From Sphingobium sp. TKS (lineage in GTDB: Bacteria > Pseudomonadota > Alphaproteobacteria > Sphingomonadales > Sphingomonadaceae): DNA of 64,000 bases. The notes beneath the pieces were generated by a model. It searched no databases. It was not told the origin of the DNA and worked only from the letters and a program-made list of their open reading frames with translations. The stretch lies in the NCBI RefSeq assembly GCF_001563265.1, contig NZ_CP005085.1, forward strand, positions 310,001 to 374,000, in the 5' to 3' direction. A program made the translations under genes and the position numbers. Below are positions 25,514-34,694 of the stretch, one piece after another. Position 1 is the first letter of the stretch. Every line of letters starts with the position of its first letter.

Positions 25514-28120
25514 TCATCCCAAGGCCACGCGCTTGAGTCCCTCGGCCGACAGCAGATATGCGGCCACCAGCGCTGCCGTGACGGCCAGGATCGAAGGGGT
25601 CGGAGCAGAAAGGCCCAATGTGGTGGCGATCGGCAGGAAGGGGAGGGCGGCCGCAGCCGATAGGCAAAGGCCTGCGCTCGCCACCAGAAGGCGGTGGGGA
25701 TGCTGCCGCCACATCGGGGCCGATGTGCGGATGACAAAGACCACCAGTATCTGCGTTGCCATCGACTCGATGAACCAGGCGGTGCGAAAGGTCGGGACAT
25801 CGACGTGGAAGACAGCGATGAGCGCGGCGAAGGTTGCGATGTCGAACAGCGACGAGAGGGGCCCCATGATGAGGGTGAAGCGGACAAGCCCGCGCATGTC
25901 CCAGCCGCGGGGCGATGCAAGATCGCCGCTCTCGGCGCTGTCGAAGGGAATGCCGGTCTGCGACAGATCGTAGAGCATGTTGTTGAGCAGGATCTGCACG
26001 GGGGTCAGCGGCAGAAAAGGGAGGAACAGCGAGGCCAGCGCCATCGTCAGCATATTGCCGAAATTCGAGCTGGTCCCCATGCGGATATATTTGAGGATGT
26101 TGGCATAGGTGCGGCGTCCTTCCGCGACGCCATCTGCCAGCACCGCAATGTCGGGCGCGAGCAGGATCATGTCAGCGGCCTCGCGCGCGACATCGGTTGC
26201 GCTATCGACAGAGAGGCCGACATCGGCCGCGCGGATGGCCGGCGCGTCATTGATGCCGTCGCCAAGAAAGCCCACGACATGACCGCGCGCCTGAAGGGCG
26301 CGAACGATCCTCAGCTTTTGGTCAGGGGTGACGCGGGCGAACAGGTCTGTTTCCCCCACCCGAACCGCCAGCGCCGGCTCGTCGAGCGCGGCGATCTCCT
26401 CTCCTGTAAGAAGGCTCGAGGATGGCTGGCCCAGTGCGGTCATGAGATGCCGCACGGCCGCGGCAGAGTCCCCCGAAATGACCTTGGTGCCCACGCCTGC
26501 CGCCTTCAGCCGCCCGATGGCGAGCGCGGCCGAGCTTTTGGGTGGATCGAGGAAAAGGCAGAAACCGGCAAATATCAGATGGTCATCATCGTCCGTTTCG
26601 ATGCGTTCGCGGCCGGTCGCCGCTTTCCAGGCGATGCCCAGCAGGCGGAGGCCCTGGCCAGCATGGTCGTCATGCAGCCGGTTCATCCGCGCCTTCAGTG
26701 CCTCGTCAAGCGGTACGATCCTTCCATCGGACGCTTCGGCCTGATCGCATAGGGCCAGGATTGTCTCCGGCGCGCCCTTGACGATTTCGAGCCTTTCGCC
26801 CTGCCATTGGGCCAGTACCGAGACCCGCCGCCGCTCGAAATCGAAGGGACGCTCGTCAAGCTTGCGCCAGCCGGTGAGCGGATGATGCCCTGTGTGCGCC
26901 AGCAATGCGTCGTCGAGCGGGCTGCGCAGGCCGCTTTCGAACCGGGCATTGACCGCGGCCAGTTCAAAGACGCGTTCGCTGTCGATACCCTCGATGCCCG
27001 GATGGCCGGTCATCATGATCCGGGCCTCGGTCAGCGTCCCGGTCTTGTCGGTACATAATATGTCCATCTCGCCCAGGTCGTGGATGGCCGAAAGCCGTTT
27101 CACCACCACCTTGGCCGCGGCCATGCGCTGCGCTCCACGCGCCAGACCGATTGTCATGATCATAGGCAGAAGTTCGGGCGTAAGACCAACCGCCAGCGCC
27201 ATGGCGAACAGGAAGGACTCGACCGGCGGGCGGCCGAGCGCCAGATGCGCCAGGATCACGAAGAGGACGAGGAAGATCGTCATCCGCACGATCAGCAGCC
27301 CCAGCCTGTGGATGCCTCGCTCGAACGGAGTGGGTGGCTGTTCATCGGCCAGCGACTTTGCGATGCCGCCGAAATGGGTGCGATCGCCCGTTTGGACCAC
27401 AAGCATGGTCGCGCTGCCGCCGATCATCGAACTACCGTGCAGCAGCAGGTTTCTTGCCTCAGCCAGGGAAGCATCGGGTTTGATGCTGGGTGACTTTTCA
27501 ACCGGGAAGGGCTCTCCTGTCAGTGCAGCCTGATTGACCTGAGCCGAGTTGGCCGACAGCACGAGTCCATCGGCGGGTATCAGATCCCCCGCCGTGAGCA
27601 TGACGACGTCCCCGGGCACCAGATTGCGCACGGGCAGAGTGGCAGCGGCCCCATCCCGCAGCGTTCGTGCGGTGAGGGCAATTACTTCCCGGAGCGCTGC
27701 GGCGGTAGCTTCGGCATGTCGTTCCTGCACCGTGTCGAGGATTGTCGACAGCAGGACCATGGCGAGGATCAGCAGGAAGCTCGGCATATCGCCCATGACG
27801 CCCGCGACGGCAGCGGCGGCAAGCAGCATCAGCACCAGCGGATTGCCAAGCCTTCGCGCCAGATCTGCGGCAACGCGACGCCGGGATCTCTCGAACAGGG
27901 TGTTAGGACCAACAACCGCCAACCTGCGGTCGGCTTCCACGCAAGAGAGCCCCCCTTCGTTCGCGGCGAGCGCGACAAGCGTTTGAGCAACGGGCGTTCG
28001 CCAATATTCGGCGGGGACGGAGTTCACTGCGCTGTCAGGACTGACGGCGGTGGAAGAAGGATCGCTGCCCGCTTTTTGAGGAACCGCTTGTCGGAACGGC
28101 AAGGGAATGGGGAAAGCCAT
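25514..28120 (-). CDS. mgtA: Mg2+-importing-type P-type ATPase
   Basis: 868-residue P3B-like ATPase in the inner membrane. Conserved motifs: actuator TGE (AALTGEPFPVEK), phosphorylation CTDKTGTLT, nucleotide-binding KGAPE, hinge GDGINDAP. MgtA/MgtB-specific parts are VGLTPELLPMIMTIGLARGA, TSSNFGNM and LLNNMLYDLSQTGIPFD. About ten transmembrane helices are predicted. GGAG precedes the ATG by 5 nt. Presumably imports Mg2+ (or Ni2+), supporting ATP-dependent metabolism under stress. No Mg-sensing leader was recognised in the short upstream region. Confidence 0.92.
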   Translation of the reverse strand: MAFPIPLPFRQAVPQKAGSDPSSTAVSPDSAVNSVPAEYWRTPVAQTLVALAANEGGLSCVEADRRLAVVGPNTLFERSRRRVAADLARRLGNPLVLMLLAAAAVAGVMGDMPSFLLILAMVLLSTILDTVQERHAEATAAALREVIALTARTLRDGAAATLPVRNLVPGDVVMLTAGDLIPADGLVLSANSAQVNQAALTGEPFPVEKSPSIKPDASLAEARNLLLHGSSMIGGSATMLVVQTGDRTHFGGIAKSLADEQPPTPFERGIHRLGLLIVRMTIFLVLFVILAHLALGRPPVESFLFAMALAVGLTPELLPMIMTIGLARGAQRMAAAKVVVKRLSAIHDLGEMDILCTDKTGTLTEARIMMTGHPGIEGIDSERVFELAAVNARFESGLRSPLDDALLAHTGHHPLTGWRKLDERPFDFERRRVSVLAQWQGERLEIVKGAPETILALCDQAEASDGRIVPLDEALKARMNRLHDDHAGQGLRLLGIAWKAATGRERIETDDDDHLIFAGFCLFLDPPKSSAALAIGRLKAAGVGTKVISGDSAAAVRHLMTALGQPSSSLLTGEEIAALDEPALAVRVGETDLFARVTPDQKLRIVRALQARGHVVGFLGDGINDAPAIRAADVGLSVDSATDVAREAADMILLAPDIAVLADGVAEGRRTYANILKYIRMGTSSNFGNMLTMALASLFLPFLPLTPVQILLNNMLYDLSQTGIPFDSAESGDLASPRGWDMRGLVRFTLIMGPLSSLFDIATFAALIAVFHVDVPTFRTAWFIESMATQILVVFVIRTSAPMWRQHPHRLLVASAGLCLSAAAALPFLPIATTLGLSAPTPSILAVTAALVAAYLLSAEGLKRVALG

Positions 28121-28190
28121 CGCAGCTCCAAAAACCCATGGGATCGAGCAGGATGAAATGACCCATGCTGAACCCGGCTCTAATCCGTTA

Positions 28191-28202
28191 AGCTACGTAG
28201 CT
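28191..28202. promoter_or_regulatory. 12-bp perfect palindrome AGCTACGTAGCT
   Basis: A self-complementary 12-mer lies in the 189-bp gap between the divergent mgtA and UPF0104 genes. Position suits an operator, but there is no second copy in view to support it. Confidence 0.25.
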
Positions 28203-28309
28203 GTCCGAGGTTCGCCTCGTTGAAGACACTCGTAAAGTCGGTGGGTCTTCCGAGCCACGCTGTTTGTTGTCAGGAGCGCGCGGGCGTGTCCTCGGGACCG
28301 GAGGAGGGT

Positions 28310-29290
28310 ATGGCGTCTGCTCGATGGCGAAGCTGGTTTCTTGCGATCCTTGCCGCCGCGGGCCTGATCGCCGCCGTCGCTCACTGGGGAGAGGTGAGGG
28401 GGTTCGCGGCCCTGCTGCGTGAAGCCGAGCCGGGCTGGATCGGCCTCGCGCTTGTGCTTCAACTGACAACCTACGCGAGTGTGGCAGGCGGATGGGCGGC
28501 AGTGTTGCATCGCGCGCGCACGCCCCAGCCTTTGCGGCCCCTGATGCGAATAGCCCTCACCAAGCTTTTCGCCGATCAGGTTCTGCCCAGCGCAGGCATG
28601 GGCGGTAACGTCCTCCTTGTCGACCAGCTGAGATCGCTGGGCGTCCCGAAAGGAACGGCCGTGGCCGCGCTTTTGCTGTCCATGATCGGTTTCTATGCGG
28701 CCTATGCCCTCTTCGCTCTTGTGATGCTGATGCTGCTCTGGGTCCATGACCGCGCCACGCCGCTGATGGCTGGCACGGTCACGGTCTTCCTGCTCGTGGC
28801 GCTCGCCATTCCGTCTCTCGCGCTGTGGCTGCGCCGTCGCGCAAGCGGGCCGTTACCTCACTGGATCGAGCAGATAGGCTTGGTGCGCAGGCTATTGGAG
28901 ACGGTGGCGCAGGCGCCAACGGTGCTTTTGCGGGACAGGCCGCTGATCCTTGCCGTCACGGGATGCAATGCCATGATCTTTCTGGCCGATGCCGGGACCC
29001 TCTACGCCTGCCTGCATAGCCTGGGTGAGCAGGCGGCGTTCGGAACGGCCTTCATTGCCCTCATCATGGCGTCGGTCATTGCGACGCTGGGCCCGATCCC
29101 GCTTGGTCTTGGCAGTTTTGAAGCGACATCGGTCGCGATGCTGCATCTCCTGGGCGTGGCGCTGGAGGCGGCCTTTGCCGCGACCATGCTGCTGCGTCTC
29201 TTCACGCTCTGGCTGCCGCTTGTACCTGGCATGGTGATGATGCGGGGCATCGCGAAAAAGGAGCCCGCAGACAGCAGGCGGCTGCAATAG
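28310..29290 (+). CDS. UPF0104 / lysylphosphatidylglycerol synthase-TM-like membrane protein
   Basis: 326-residue multipass protein resembling the flippase-like half of MprF and the AglD family. Features include TKLFADQVLPSAGMGGNVLLVDQL and a late GPIPLGLGSFEATSVAML segment that is the family's most conserved part. It has about eight membrane helices and no synthase domain, so a role in lipid transport is possible but unproven. ATG 28310 sits 5 nt after GGAGGA; the frame is open from 28220 but lacks a ribosome site there. Confidence 0.8.
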   Translation: MASARWRSWFLAILAAAGLIAAVAHWGEVRGFAALLREAEPGWIGLALVLQLTTYASVAGGWAAVLHRARTPQPLRPLMRIALTKLFADQVLPSAGMGGNVLLVDQLRSLGVPKGTAVAALLLSMIGFYAAYALFALVMLMLLWVHDRATPLMAGTVTVFLLVALAIPSLALWLRRRASGPLPHWIEQIGLVRRLLETVAQAPTVLLRDRPLILAVTGCNAMIFLADAGTLYACLHSLGEQAAFGTAFIALIMASVIATLGPIPLGLGSFEATSVAMLHLLGVALEAAFAATMLLRLFTLWLPLVPGMVMMRGIAKKEPADSRRLQ

Positions 29291-29304
29291 CGGCGATGCG
29301 CTTA

Positions 29305-31986
29305 TCAGCTGGCTGGCCTCATTCCAGCCATGTTTTTCCTGGCGATCCGGACGGTCGGATCGTCCGGATCGGCGATGGTGACAAAACCAAGTTCGCGCTC
29401 CATGCGCAGGGCCGCGTCATGGTCGGCACATTCTATGGACTCGACAGTCTCGATGCCTTCCGCCTTCGCGTAGCGCAGCACATGTTCAAGCAGCGTCCAG
29501 CTTATCCCCTTGCCCTTCATGTCGGCGCGTGTGGTGAGTGCGATCTCGGCCCGGCTGCGGTCCGGATCGGTCGCCAGCATGGCGAGCGCAATGATCCCTC
29601 CATCCTCTTCATCGAAGGCAAGGAAGCTGATCGTGCGCAGATAATCGACCCGCGTCATCATGGTGATCTGATCATGATGCACCTTGGGGACGCCGGACAT
29701 GAAGCGGAAGCGCAGGTCTTCGGCCGACACCTGATCGAAGAAACTTGCCACAGCCGGCTCGTCATCCGGGCGTACCGGCCGGACATGGAAGCGAAAACCA
29801 TGCTCCGTCACGAGGTCCGATGCCCAGCCCTCAGGCGCGGCGCGGATGGTGAGGCGCGAGGCCGTGGCTGGCTCGGGCGTGATCCGTGCACGCGCGTCAA
29901 GGGCGATGACCCCTGCGGCGCTCACCACAAGAGGATTGATGTCGAGTTCAAGGAGGTCGGGGAGATCGACCGCCATTGCTGATACGGCGTCAACCACATC
30001 GGCCAGGCCCTCCACATCGGCGGCTGGCACGTTGCGGTAGCCCGCCAGCATCCCCGAGATGCGTGTTTGGGCGATCAGGGCGCGCGCTTGGGCATGATCG
30101 ACGGGGACCAGGTCGATGGCCCTGTCGTTCAGGATCTGCGTGGCGGTGCCGCCGGCGCCTGCCATGAGGATCGGCCCGAAAGCCGGATCGGTCGTGATGC
30201 CGACAATCATCTCGGTGCCGTCAACCTCGACCATGTCTTCTACCGCAAATCCCTGGATATGCGCCTGCGGGTGATCGCGACGGATGCGTCGTTCCATCTC
30301 CTGTGCCGCCGCGACCGCGGCGCGCGCATCGGGGAGGTTGAGCGCCACGCCGCCCACATCCGATTTGTGCGCAAGATCGCGCGAGACGATCTTGACGGCA
30401 AAGGGAGCGCTCAGCCAGCAGCAAGCTTCCTCCACCGCCTGCGCCGAGGCTGCAAAGCGTGTCGCCGCGACCGGGATGCCATAGGCCTCCAGCAGCTTCT
30501 TCACCTTGATTTCGGAAAGCAGAGTGCACCCTTCCGCCTGTGCACTGGCGATGATCGCCCGGGCAGCAATGCGATCGGCCTTGACCGCCCGCGTTTGCGC
30601 GGGTGCATCGGTCAGGTTCCAGCGCAGGCGACGCGCCTGCGCCAGATAGCCAAAAGCGCGCACCGCGTCGTCGGGGGTGGAAAAGACGGGAATGCCTGCC
30701 GCCGTGAAGATCGATCGGACGGCCTGCGCATTGGCATCGCCAAGCCAACAGGCCAGGACAGGCTTGCAAATGCGCTCCTGTACCGCCGCTGCGACTTCCT
30801 CGCATATGGCATGGGCTGTCTCGCCGGCCTGGCTGCGTGCGGTCGGGCAGTTCATCACCAGCACGGCGTCGCTTGCCTCGTCCCGCAAAAGGGACCGCAA
30901 TGCGACGCCGTATCTGCCCGCGTCGGCGTCTCCCAATATATCGACAGGGTTGTTGTGCGACCAGCCGGCGGGCATGTCGTTTCCGATCAGGGCCAGTGTT
31001 TCCGGGGCCAGGCTGCTCAATTGGCCGCCGGTCCGCGCGAGTGCGTCGACGGCCAATATGCCTGCTCCACCGCCATTGGTGAGGATCGCCAGCCGGTTGT
31101 CCGGGATCGGTTCGCAGGTACAGAGGATCTCGGCGGCGTCGAACAGTTCGGTGAGGCTGTCGACCAGGAGGATCCCGGCCCGGGCGAATGCCGCCTGGTA
31201 GACATCATAGGAGCCGATCATCGCTCCTGTATGGGAGAGCGCGGCCTTCGCGGCGAGTTCACTTTTGCCCGCCTTGATCGCGATGACGGGCTTGGTGAGC
31301 GCCGCTGCCCGGGCGGCCGCCAGGAACTCGGCCGCCTGCGTCACGCCCTCGATATAGAGAAGAATGGCATGGGTGTGCGGATCGGCCGCCAGAAGATCCA
31401 CAAGGTCGCCCAAGTCCGCGTCGGCCATGTCTCCCGCCGAGATCACGGCGGAAAAACCGACGCTGCGGGTCTGCGCCCAATCCAGCACGGCGGTGATGAG
31501 CGCGCCGCTCTGGGATATGAGGCCAAGATGTCCCGGCCGCGCCGGAGTTCGCGCGAAGGTCGCGTCGATCCTGGCGTGGGGCACCATGAGCCCGAGGCAA
31601 TTGGGCCCGACGATCCGCAGGTCATGCCGTCGAGCTGCCTCGATCGTCTCTCGGCGCAGTCCATCGGCGTCTGTCAGGCCGGCCGAGAGGATGACAGCGC
31701 AACGCGTTCCCAAGGCTCCCAACTGGTCGATGATCGTCCCAACCGTTGGCGCGGGTGTCATGATGATTGCAAGCTCAGCGGCTTGGGGAAGGTCCGCGAT
31801 TGCGTCGAACCAGATCGCCCCTGACCTGGCGACAGGATGCGGATTGACGACATAGACCTCGCCATCGAATCCGCCGGCAAGGAGATTGTCGAGGACGAGG
31901 GCGCCGACGGTTCCCTCGCGGTCCGATCCGCCGACCAGGACTATGCTTCTGGCATGCAGAAGGGGGGAGAGGTTGCGGATCGTCAT
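29305..31986 (-). CDS. Pat-like acyl-CoA synthetase (NDP-forming) fused to GNAT
   Basis: 893 residues. Residues about 1-460 match the CoA-binding and succinyl-CoA-ligase-like subunit of ADP-forming acetyl-CoA synthetases (SIVLVGGSDREGTVG, RIVGPNCLGLM, GLISQSGAL, LSHTGAM). Residues about 480-700 form the ATP-grasp part (SDVGGVALNL, GTEMIVGITTDPAFGPILMAG). The C-terminal about 170 residues are a GNAT acetyltransferase (FHVRPVRPDDEPAVASFF to MERELGF). This layout is that of Pat/YfiQ protein acetyltransferases, which generally lack ligase activity, but the His-containing LSHTG motif is present. Role: lysine acetylation or energy-linked acyl-CoA handling. Confidence 0.85.
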   Translation of the reverse strand: MTIRNLSPLLHARSIVLVGGSDREGTVGALVLDNLLAGGFDGEVYVVNPHPVARSGAIWFDAIADLPQAAELAIIMTPAPTVGTIIDQLGALGTRCAVILSAGLTDADGLRRETIEAARRHDLRIVGPNCLGLMVPHARIDATFARTPARPGHLGLISQSGALITAVLDWAQTRSVGFSAVISAGDMADADLGDLVDLLAADPHTHAILLYIEGVTQAAEFLAAARAAALTKPVIAIKAGKSELAAKAALSHTGAMIGSYDVYQAAFARAGILLVDSLTELFDAAEILCTCEPIPDNRLAILTNGGGAGILAVDALARTGGQLSSLAPETLALIGNDMPAGWSHNNPVDILGDADAGRYGVALRSLLRDEASDAVLVMNCPTARSQAGETAHAICEEVAAAVQERICKPVLACWLGDANAQAVRSIFTAAGIPVFSTPDDAVRAFGYLAQARRLRWNLTDAPAQTRAVKADRIAARAIIASAQAEGCTLLSEIKVKKLLEAYGIPVAATRFAASAQAVEEACCWLSAPFAVKIVSRDLAHKSDVGGVALNLPDARAAVAAAQEMERRIRRDHPQAHIQGFAVEDMVEVDGTEMIVGITTDPAFGPILMAGAGGTATQILNDRAIDLVPVDHAQARALIAQTRISGMLAGYRNVPAADVEGLADVVDAVSAMAVDLPDLLELDINPLVVSAAGVIALDARARITPEPATASRLTIRAAPEGWASDLVTEHGFRFHVRPVRPDDEPAVASFFDQVSAEDLRFRFMSGVPKVHHDQITMMTRVDYLRTISFLAFDEEDGGIIALAMLATDPDRSRAEIALTTRADMKGKGISWTLLEHVLRYAKAEGIETVESIECADHDAALRMERELGFVTIADPDDPTVRIARKNMAGMRPAS

Positions 31987-32188
31987 GGATCTTCTCGCCT
32001 TGTCGCCAAAAAATGCGCCTGCCGACGCTAGCCGGCCTGATCCTATGGGATGCCCTGCCCCAGCCGATATTCGTAAATGCCGCAGGTCTTGTTCGAACCG
32101 GGCGGAGCGGAAAGCTACTTACGGGATGTTGCGAATAGGGTCGCGCCACGTATTTCCTACAATCGCCTCAAACAGCGAGGAGGCGAGC

Positions 32189-32944
32189 GTGCAGCACTCA
32201 AGCCAGGCGAAAAGCGAGCTTTCAAGCGAAGACCCTGCGCGGGAGATCATCCACGATCTTCGTAACCTGTTTACGGTTATCGCCTCCACTCAGCATCTGT
32301 TGGCCAAGAATATCGCCGGACCGGAACGCGCGAAGCTGTTGCGGGGCCTGGAGGAAGCGGCCGTGCGCGGCGGCGAATTGACCTTGAGGCTGCTGTCGAA
32401 AGAAACCCGGGGAGAGCGTCACCTGTTGGACGTGGGCGCACAAGTGGCTGAGGCCGCTCCCATGCTCCAGGCGATCGTCCGATCTCCAGCTTCGTTGGAG
32501 ATCGACACGCAGGTAGCCATCCCGGCCGCGCTTGTGCGTGCCGATCCGGCTGAGTTGGAAGCGGTGATGCTGGAGCTTGTCGCCAATGCCACCGCTGCCG
32601 GTGCGCGCCGGATCATGCTCCGTTGCCGCAGGGTCGCAAGCTGGATCTGGCTGGTGATCGCCGATGACGGACCGGGTCTCCTGCCCAATGGCGCCACCCA
32701 ATGGCAGCGCCCGGCAATGGCCTCGGGCCATGGCATTGGCCTCAACCGGGTTCGGCGCGCGATACAGGAGATGGATGGCAAAATACGCATTCGCGGCAGC
32801 GCCGGCGCAGGTGTCGGCACGGTTGTCGCCCTGCTTTTGCCGGTGGCGCCTCCCGCCGCCAGCAAATCACGCGCCCGAGAGTGGCGTGCATTCCCCCTGC
32901 ACAAGGAGAGTTGTGATGAAGACCGACGGACAGTTGCAGCGTGA
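32189..32944 (+). CDS. Small soluble histidine kinase without sensor domain
   Basis: 251 residues. The phosphoacceptor motif EIIHDLRNLFTVI (His22) sits at the very N-terminus, with a two-helix DHp-like segment. An HATPase_c domain follows with ELVANATAAG (N box), IADDGPGLLP (G1) and GHGIGLNRV (G2). There is no sensory or membrane part, so it must take its signal from a partner protein. GTG 32189 follows GAGGAGG by 5-6 nt; upstream frame lacks kinase character. Its last 29 nt overlap the start of the BON-domain gene. Confidence 0.8.
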   Translation: MQHSSQAKSELSSEDPAREIIHDLRNLFTVIASTQHLLAKNIAGPERAKLLRGLEEAAVRGGELTLRLLSKETRGERHLLDVGAQVAEAAPMLQAIVRSPASLEIDTQVAIPAALVRADPAELEAVMLELVANATAAGARRIMLRCRRVASWIWLVIADDGPGLLPNGATQWQRPAMASGHGIGLNRVRRAIQEMDGKIRIRGSAGAGVGTVVALLLPVAPPAASKSRAREWRAFPLHKESCDEDRRTVAA

Positions 32945-33569
32945 CGTGATGGACGAGCTCGAATGGGACCCCAGCGTCGACCATGCGGATATCGGCGTAG
33001 CCGTCAAGGACGGGGTCGTAACCCTTTCCGGCTATGTGACCAATTATGTCGAGAAGATGGCCGCCGAAAAGGCCACGAGGCGGGTGAGCGGCGTCAAAGC
33101 GATCGCCGAGGAAATCCAGGTGCGCTTCAAGTCCGAGCCACACACGGCCGACCATGAAATCGCCAAGCGTATCCTCGATATCTTCTCGTGGAATGTCTCT
33201 ATCCCGCACGAGAAGATCAATGTGAAGGTGGAGAAGGGCTGGGTCACGCTTTCGGGCACGGTGGACTATTATCATCAGAGCGCCGAGGCCAGGAAGTCGG
33301 CGGCGAGGATCTCGGGTGTCACAGGGGTCAGCAACCTCATTGAGGTGAAGAAGCTGCCGGTTACCTCCGATGTTCGCGAGCGGATCGTGGCCGCCTTCAA
33401 GCGCCAGGCGGACCTGGATGCCGCAGGCGTCACCATTTACACCGAGGGCAACACGGTTCGACTGGGCGGCCGGGTGAAGGCCTGGCACGAACGCGGCGTC
33501 GCCGAGCGCGCGGCCTGGGCGGCTCCGGGTGTGACCAAGGTGGAAGACAATATCATAGTCAGCTTCTGA
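32916..33569 (+). CDS. Three-BON-domain protein
   Basis: 217 residues composed of three BON modules (about 4-70, 76-145 and 148-216), each with the glycine-rich core G-V-V-T-L-S-G or similar (VKDGVVTLSGYV, VEKGWVTLSGTV, EGNTVRLGGRV). No signal peptide is present, so it is probably cytoplasmic. BON proteins are often osmotic-shock or stress-induced and bind lipids or other ligands. AAGGAGAG precedes ATG 32916. It overlaps the upstream kinase gene by 29 nt in another frame, so the two are co-transcribed. Confidence 0.9.
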   Translation: MKTDGQLQRDVMDELEWDPSVDHADIGVAVKDGVVTLSGYVTNYVEKMAAEKATRRVSGVKAIAEEIQVRFKSEPHTADHEIAKRILDIFSWNVSIPHEKINVKVEKGWVTLSGTVDYYHQSAEARKSAARISGVTGVSNLIEVKKLPVTSDVRERIVAAFKRQADLDAAGVTIYTEGNTVRLGGRVKAWHERGVAERAAWAAPGVTKVEDNIIVSF

Positions 33570-33664
33570 CCATAGCGGCCCCCGGTGAAAGCCGATCGGA
33601 TGACGGCCGTCATTCATCGGGGGCCTCGTGCAGCGCGGCCATGACCGATTTTGTGGAGGGCGAC

Positions 33665-33778
33665 ATGCCCATTGTTGATCGCGTGCGGCAGTCCCTGGAC
33701 GTCATATTCCTCGCGGCACTGTCATTTGGCCTGATGGCCGCAATCGTCGCCATGATCCTGGCGAAGCTGCCGGGATGA
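33665..33778 (+). CDS. Small single-pass membrane protein (37 aa)
   Basis: A 37-residue frame, MPIVDRVRQSLDVIFLAALS followed by a hydrophobic stretch and a short basic tail (AKLPG). One transmembrane helix is evident. GGAGGG precedes ATG 33665; an earlier in-frame ATG at 33641 lacks a site. It lies between the BON and universal-stress-protein genes, same direction. Function unknown. Confidence 0.5.
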   Translation: MPIVDRVRQSLDVIFLAALSFGLMAAIVAMILAKLPG

Positions 33779-33880
33779 GCCAGCGGAGGAGGGCGCCACC
33801 TTCTTCATCCGCTTCAACTGCGGCCTCATTCGCACGCAAGCGCAGTTCGATGTGACCCGCGCAATCATGAGGAAATCGAC

Positions 33881-34681
33881 ATGAAGAATGTGCTGTTGCT
33901 CATCCATGATGACACAGGTCAGGAAGCGCGGCTCCAGGCCGCACTCGATTTGACGCGATCGATCTCGGGCCATTTGACGTGCCTCGACATCGTCCAGATT
34001 CCCGTACTGGCCGGAACAGAATATTATCCCGACGCGGAGTTGATGCTGCTTGCTGAGGCGCGCGGCCGGGAAGCGGTCAATGCGCAACATGTCAGAGCCC
34101 GCCTCGAGTCGGAGGATATCGCCTGGAGCTGGACCGATCAGACGGGGTATATCGCTCCGCTGCTCGAGGACGCGGCCACCCTGGCGGATGTCATCGTCCT
34201 CAACACGTCGCTTGCGGGCCATATGGTTCCCGAAATGCCGTCGATCGTTTCGGACGTGGTGCTAAAATCGGGTAAGCCCATCCTGGCGGTCCCCGAGAGA
34301 ATGCGAGGCATCGATCTGAGTGGTCATGTGCTCATCGCCTGGGATGGATCGCCTCCCGCCGCCGAGGCTCTGCGTGCGGCTGCGCCAATGCTGGAACAGG
34401 CGACGGGCGTCACGATCGTCGAGATCGGTGCCATTACCGGCGACCCTGCCGAAGAGGCAGCATCCTATCTCTCCAGACATGCGATCCACGCGCGTATCGA
34501 GCGGCTGGATGAACTTGAGCCAGGGGTAGCCGGAACGCTGTTGGCGATCATGGTACAGCGTGGGCCGGCTTATTGCATCCTGGGCGCCTATGGACATTCT
34601 CGCCTGCGCGAAAGCCTGTTTGGCGGGATAACACGCAGGTTGCTCGCCGACGCTCCGGTTCCGCTATTCCTTGCGCATTGA
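33881..34681 (+). CDS. Universal stress protein, two-domain (paralogue)
   Basis: 266-residue tandem Usp protein opening MKNVLLLIHDDTGQEARLQA, strongly similar along its length to the protein at 19212-20009. The second domain ends with YCILGAYGHSRLRESLFGGITRRLL, matching the Usp G-x2-x-G...G nucleotide loop. ATG follows GAGGAAATCGAC. It forms the end of the kinase-BON-small protein run and converges on the AAA/APH gene. Likely a stress-protective nucleotide-binding protein. Confidence 0.9.
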   Translation: MKNVLLLIHDDTGQEARLQAALDLTRSISGHLTCLDIVQIPVLAGTEYYPDAELMLLAEARGREAVNAQHVRARLESEDIAWSWTDQTGYIAPLLEDAATLADVIVLNTSLAGHMVPEMPSIVSDVVLKSGKPILAVPERMRGIDLSGHVLIAWDGSPPAAEALRAAAPMLEQATGVTIVEIGAITGDPAEEAASYLSRHAIHARIERLDELEPGVAGTLLAIMVQRGPAYCILGAYGHSRLRESLFGGITRRLLADAPVPLFLAH

Positions 34682-34694
34682 TCCTGGCCCGCCC

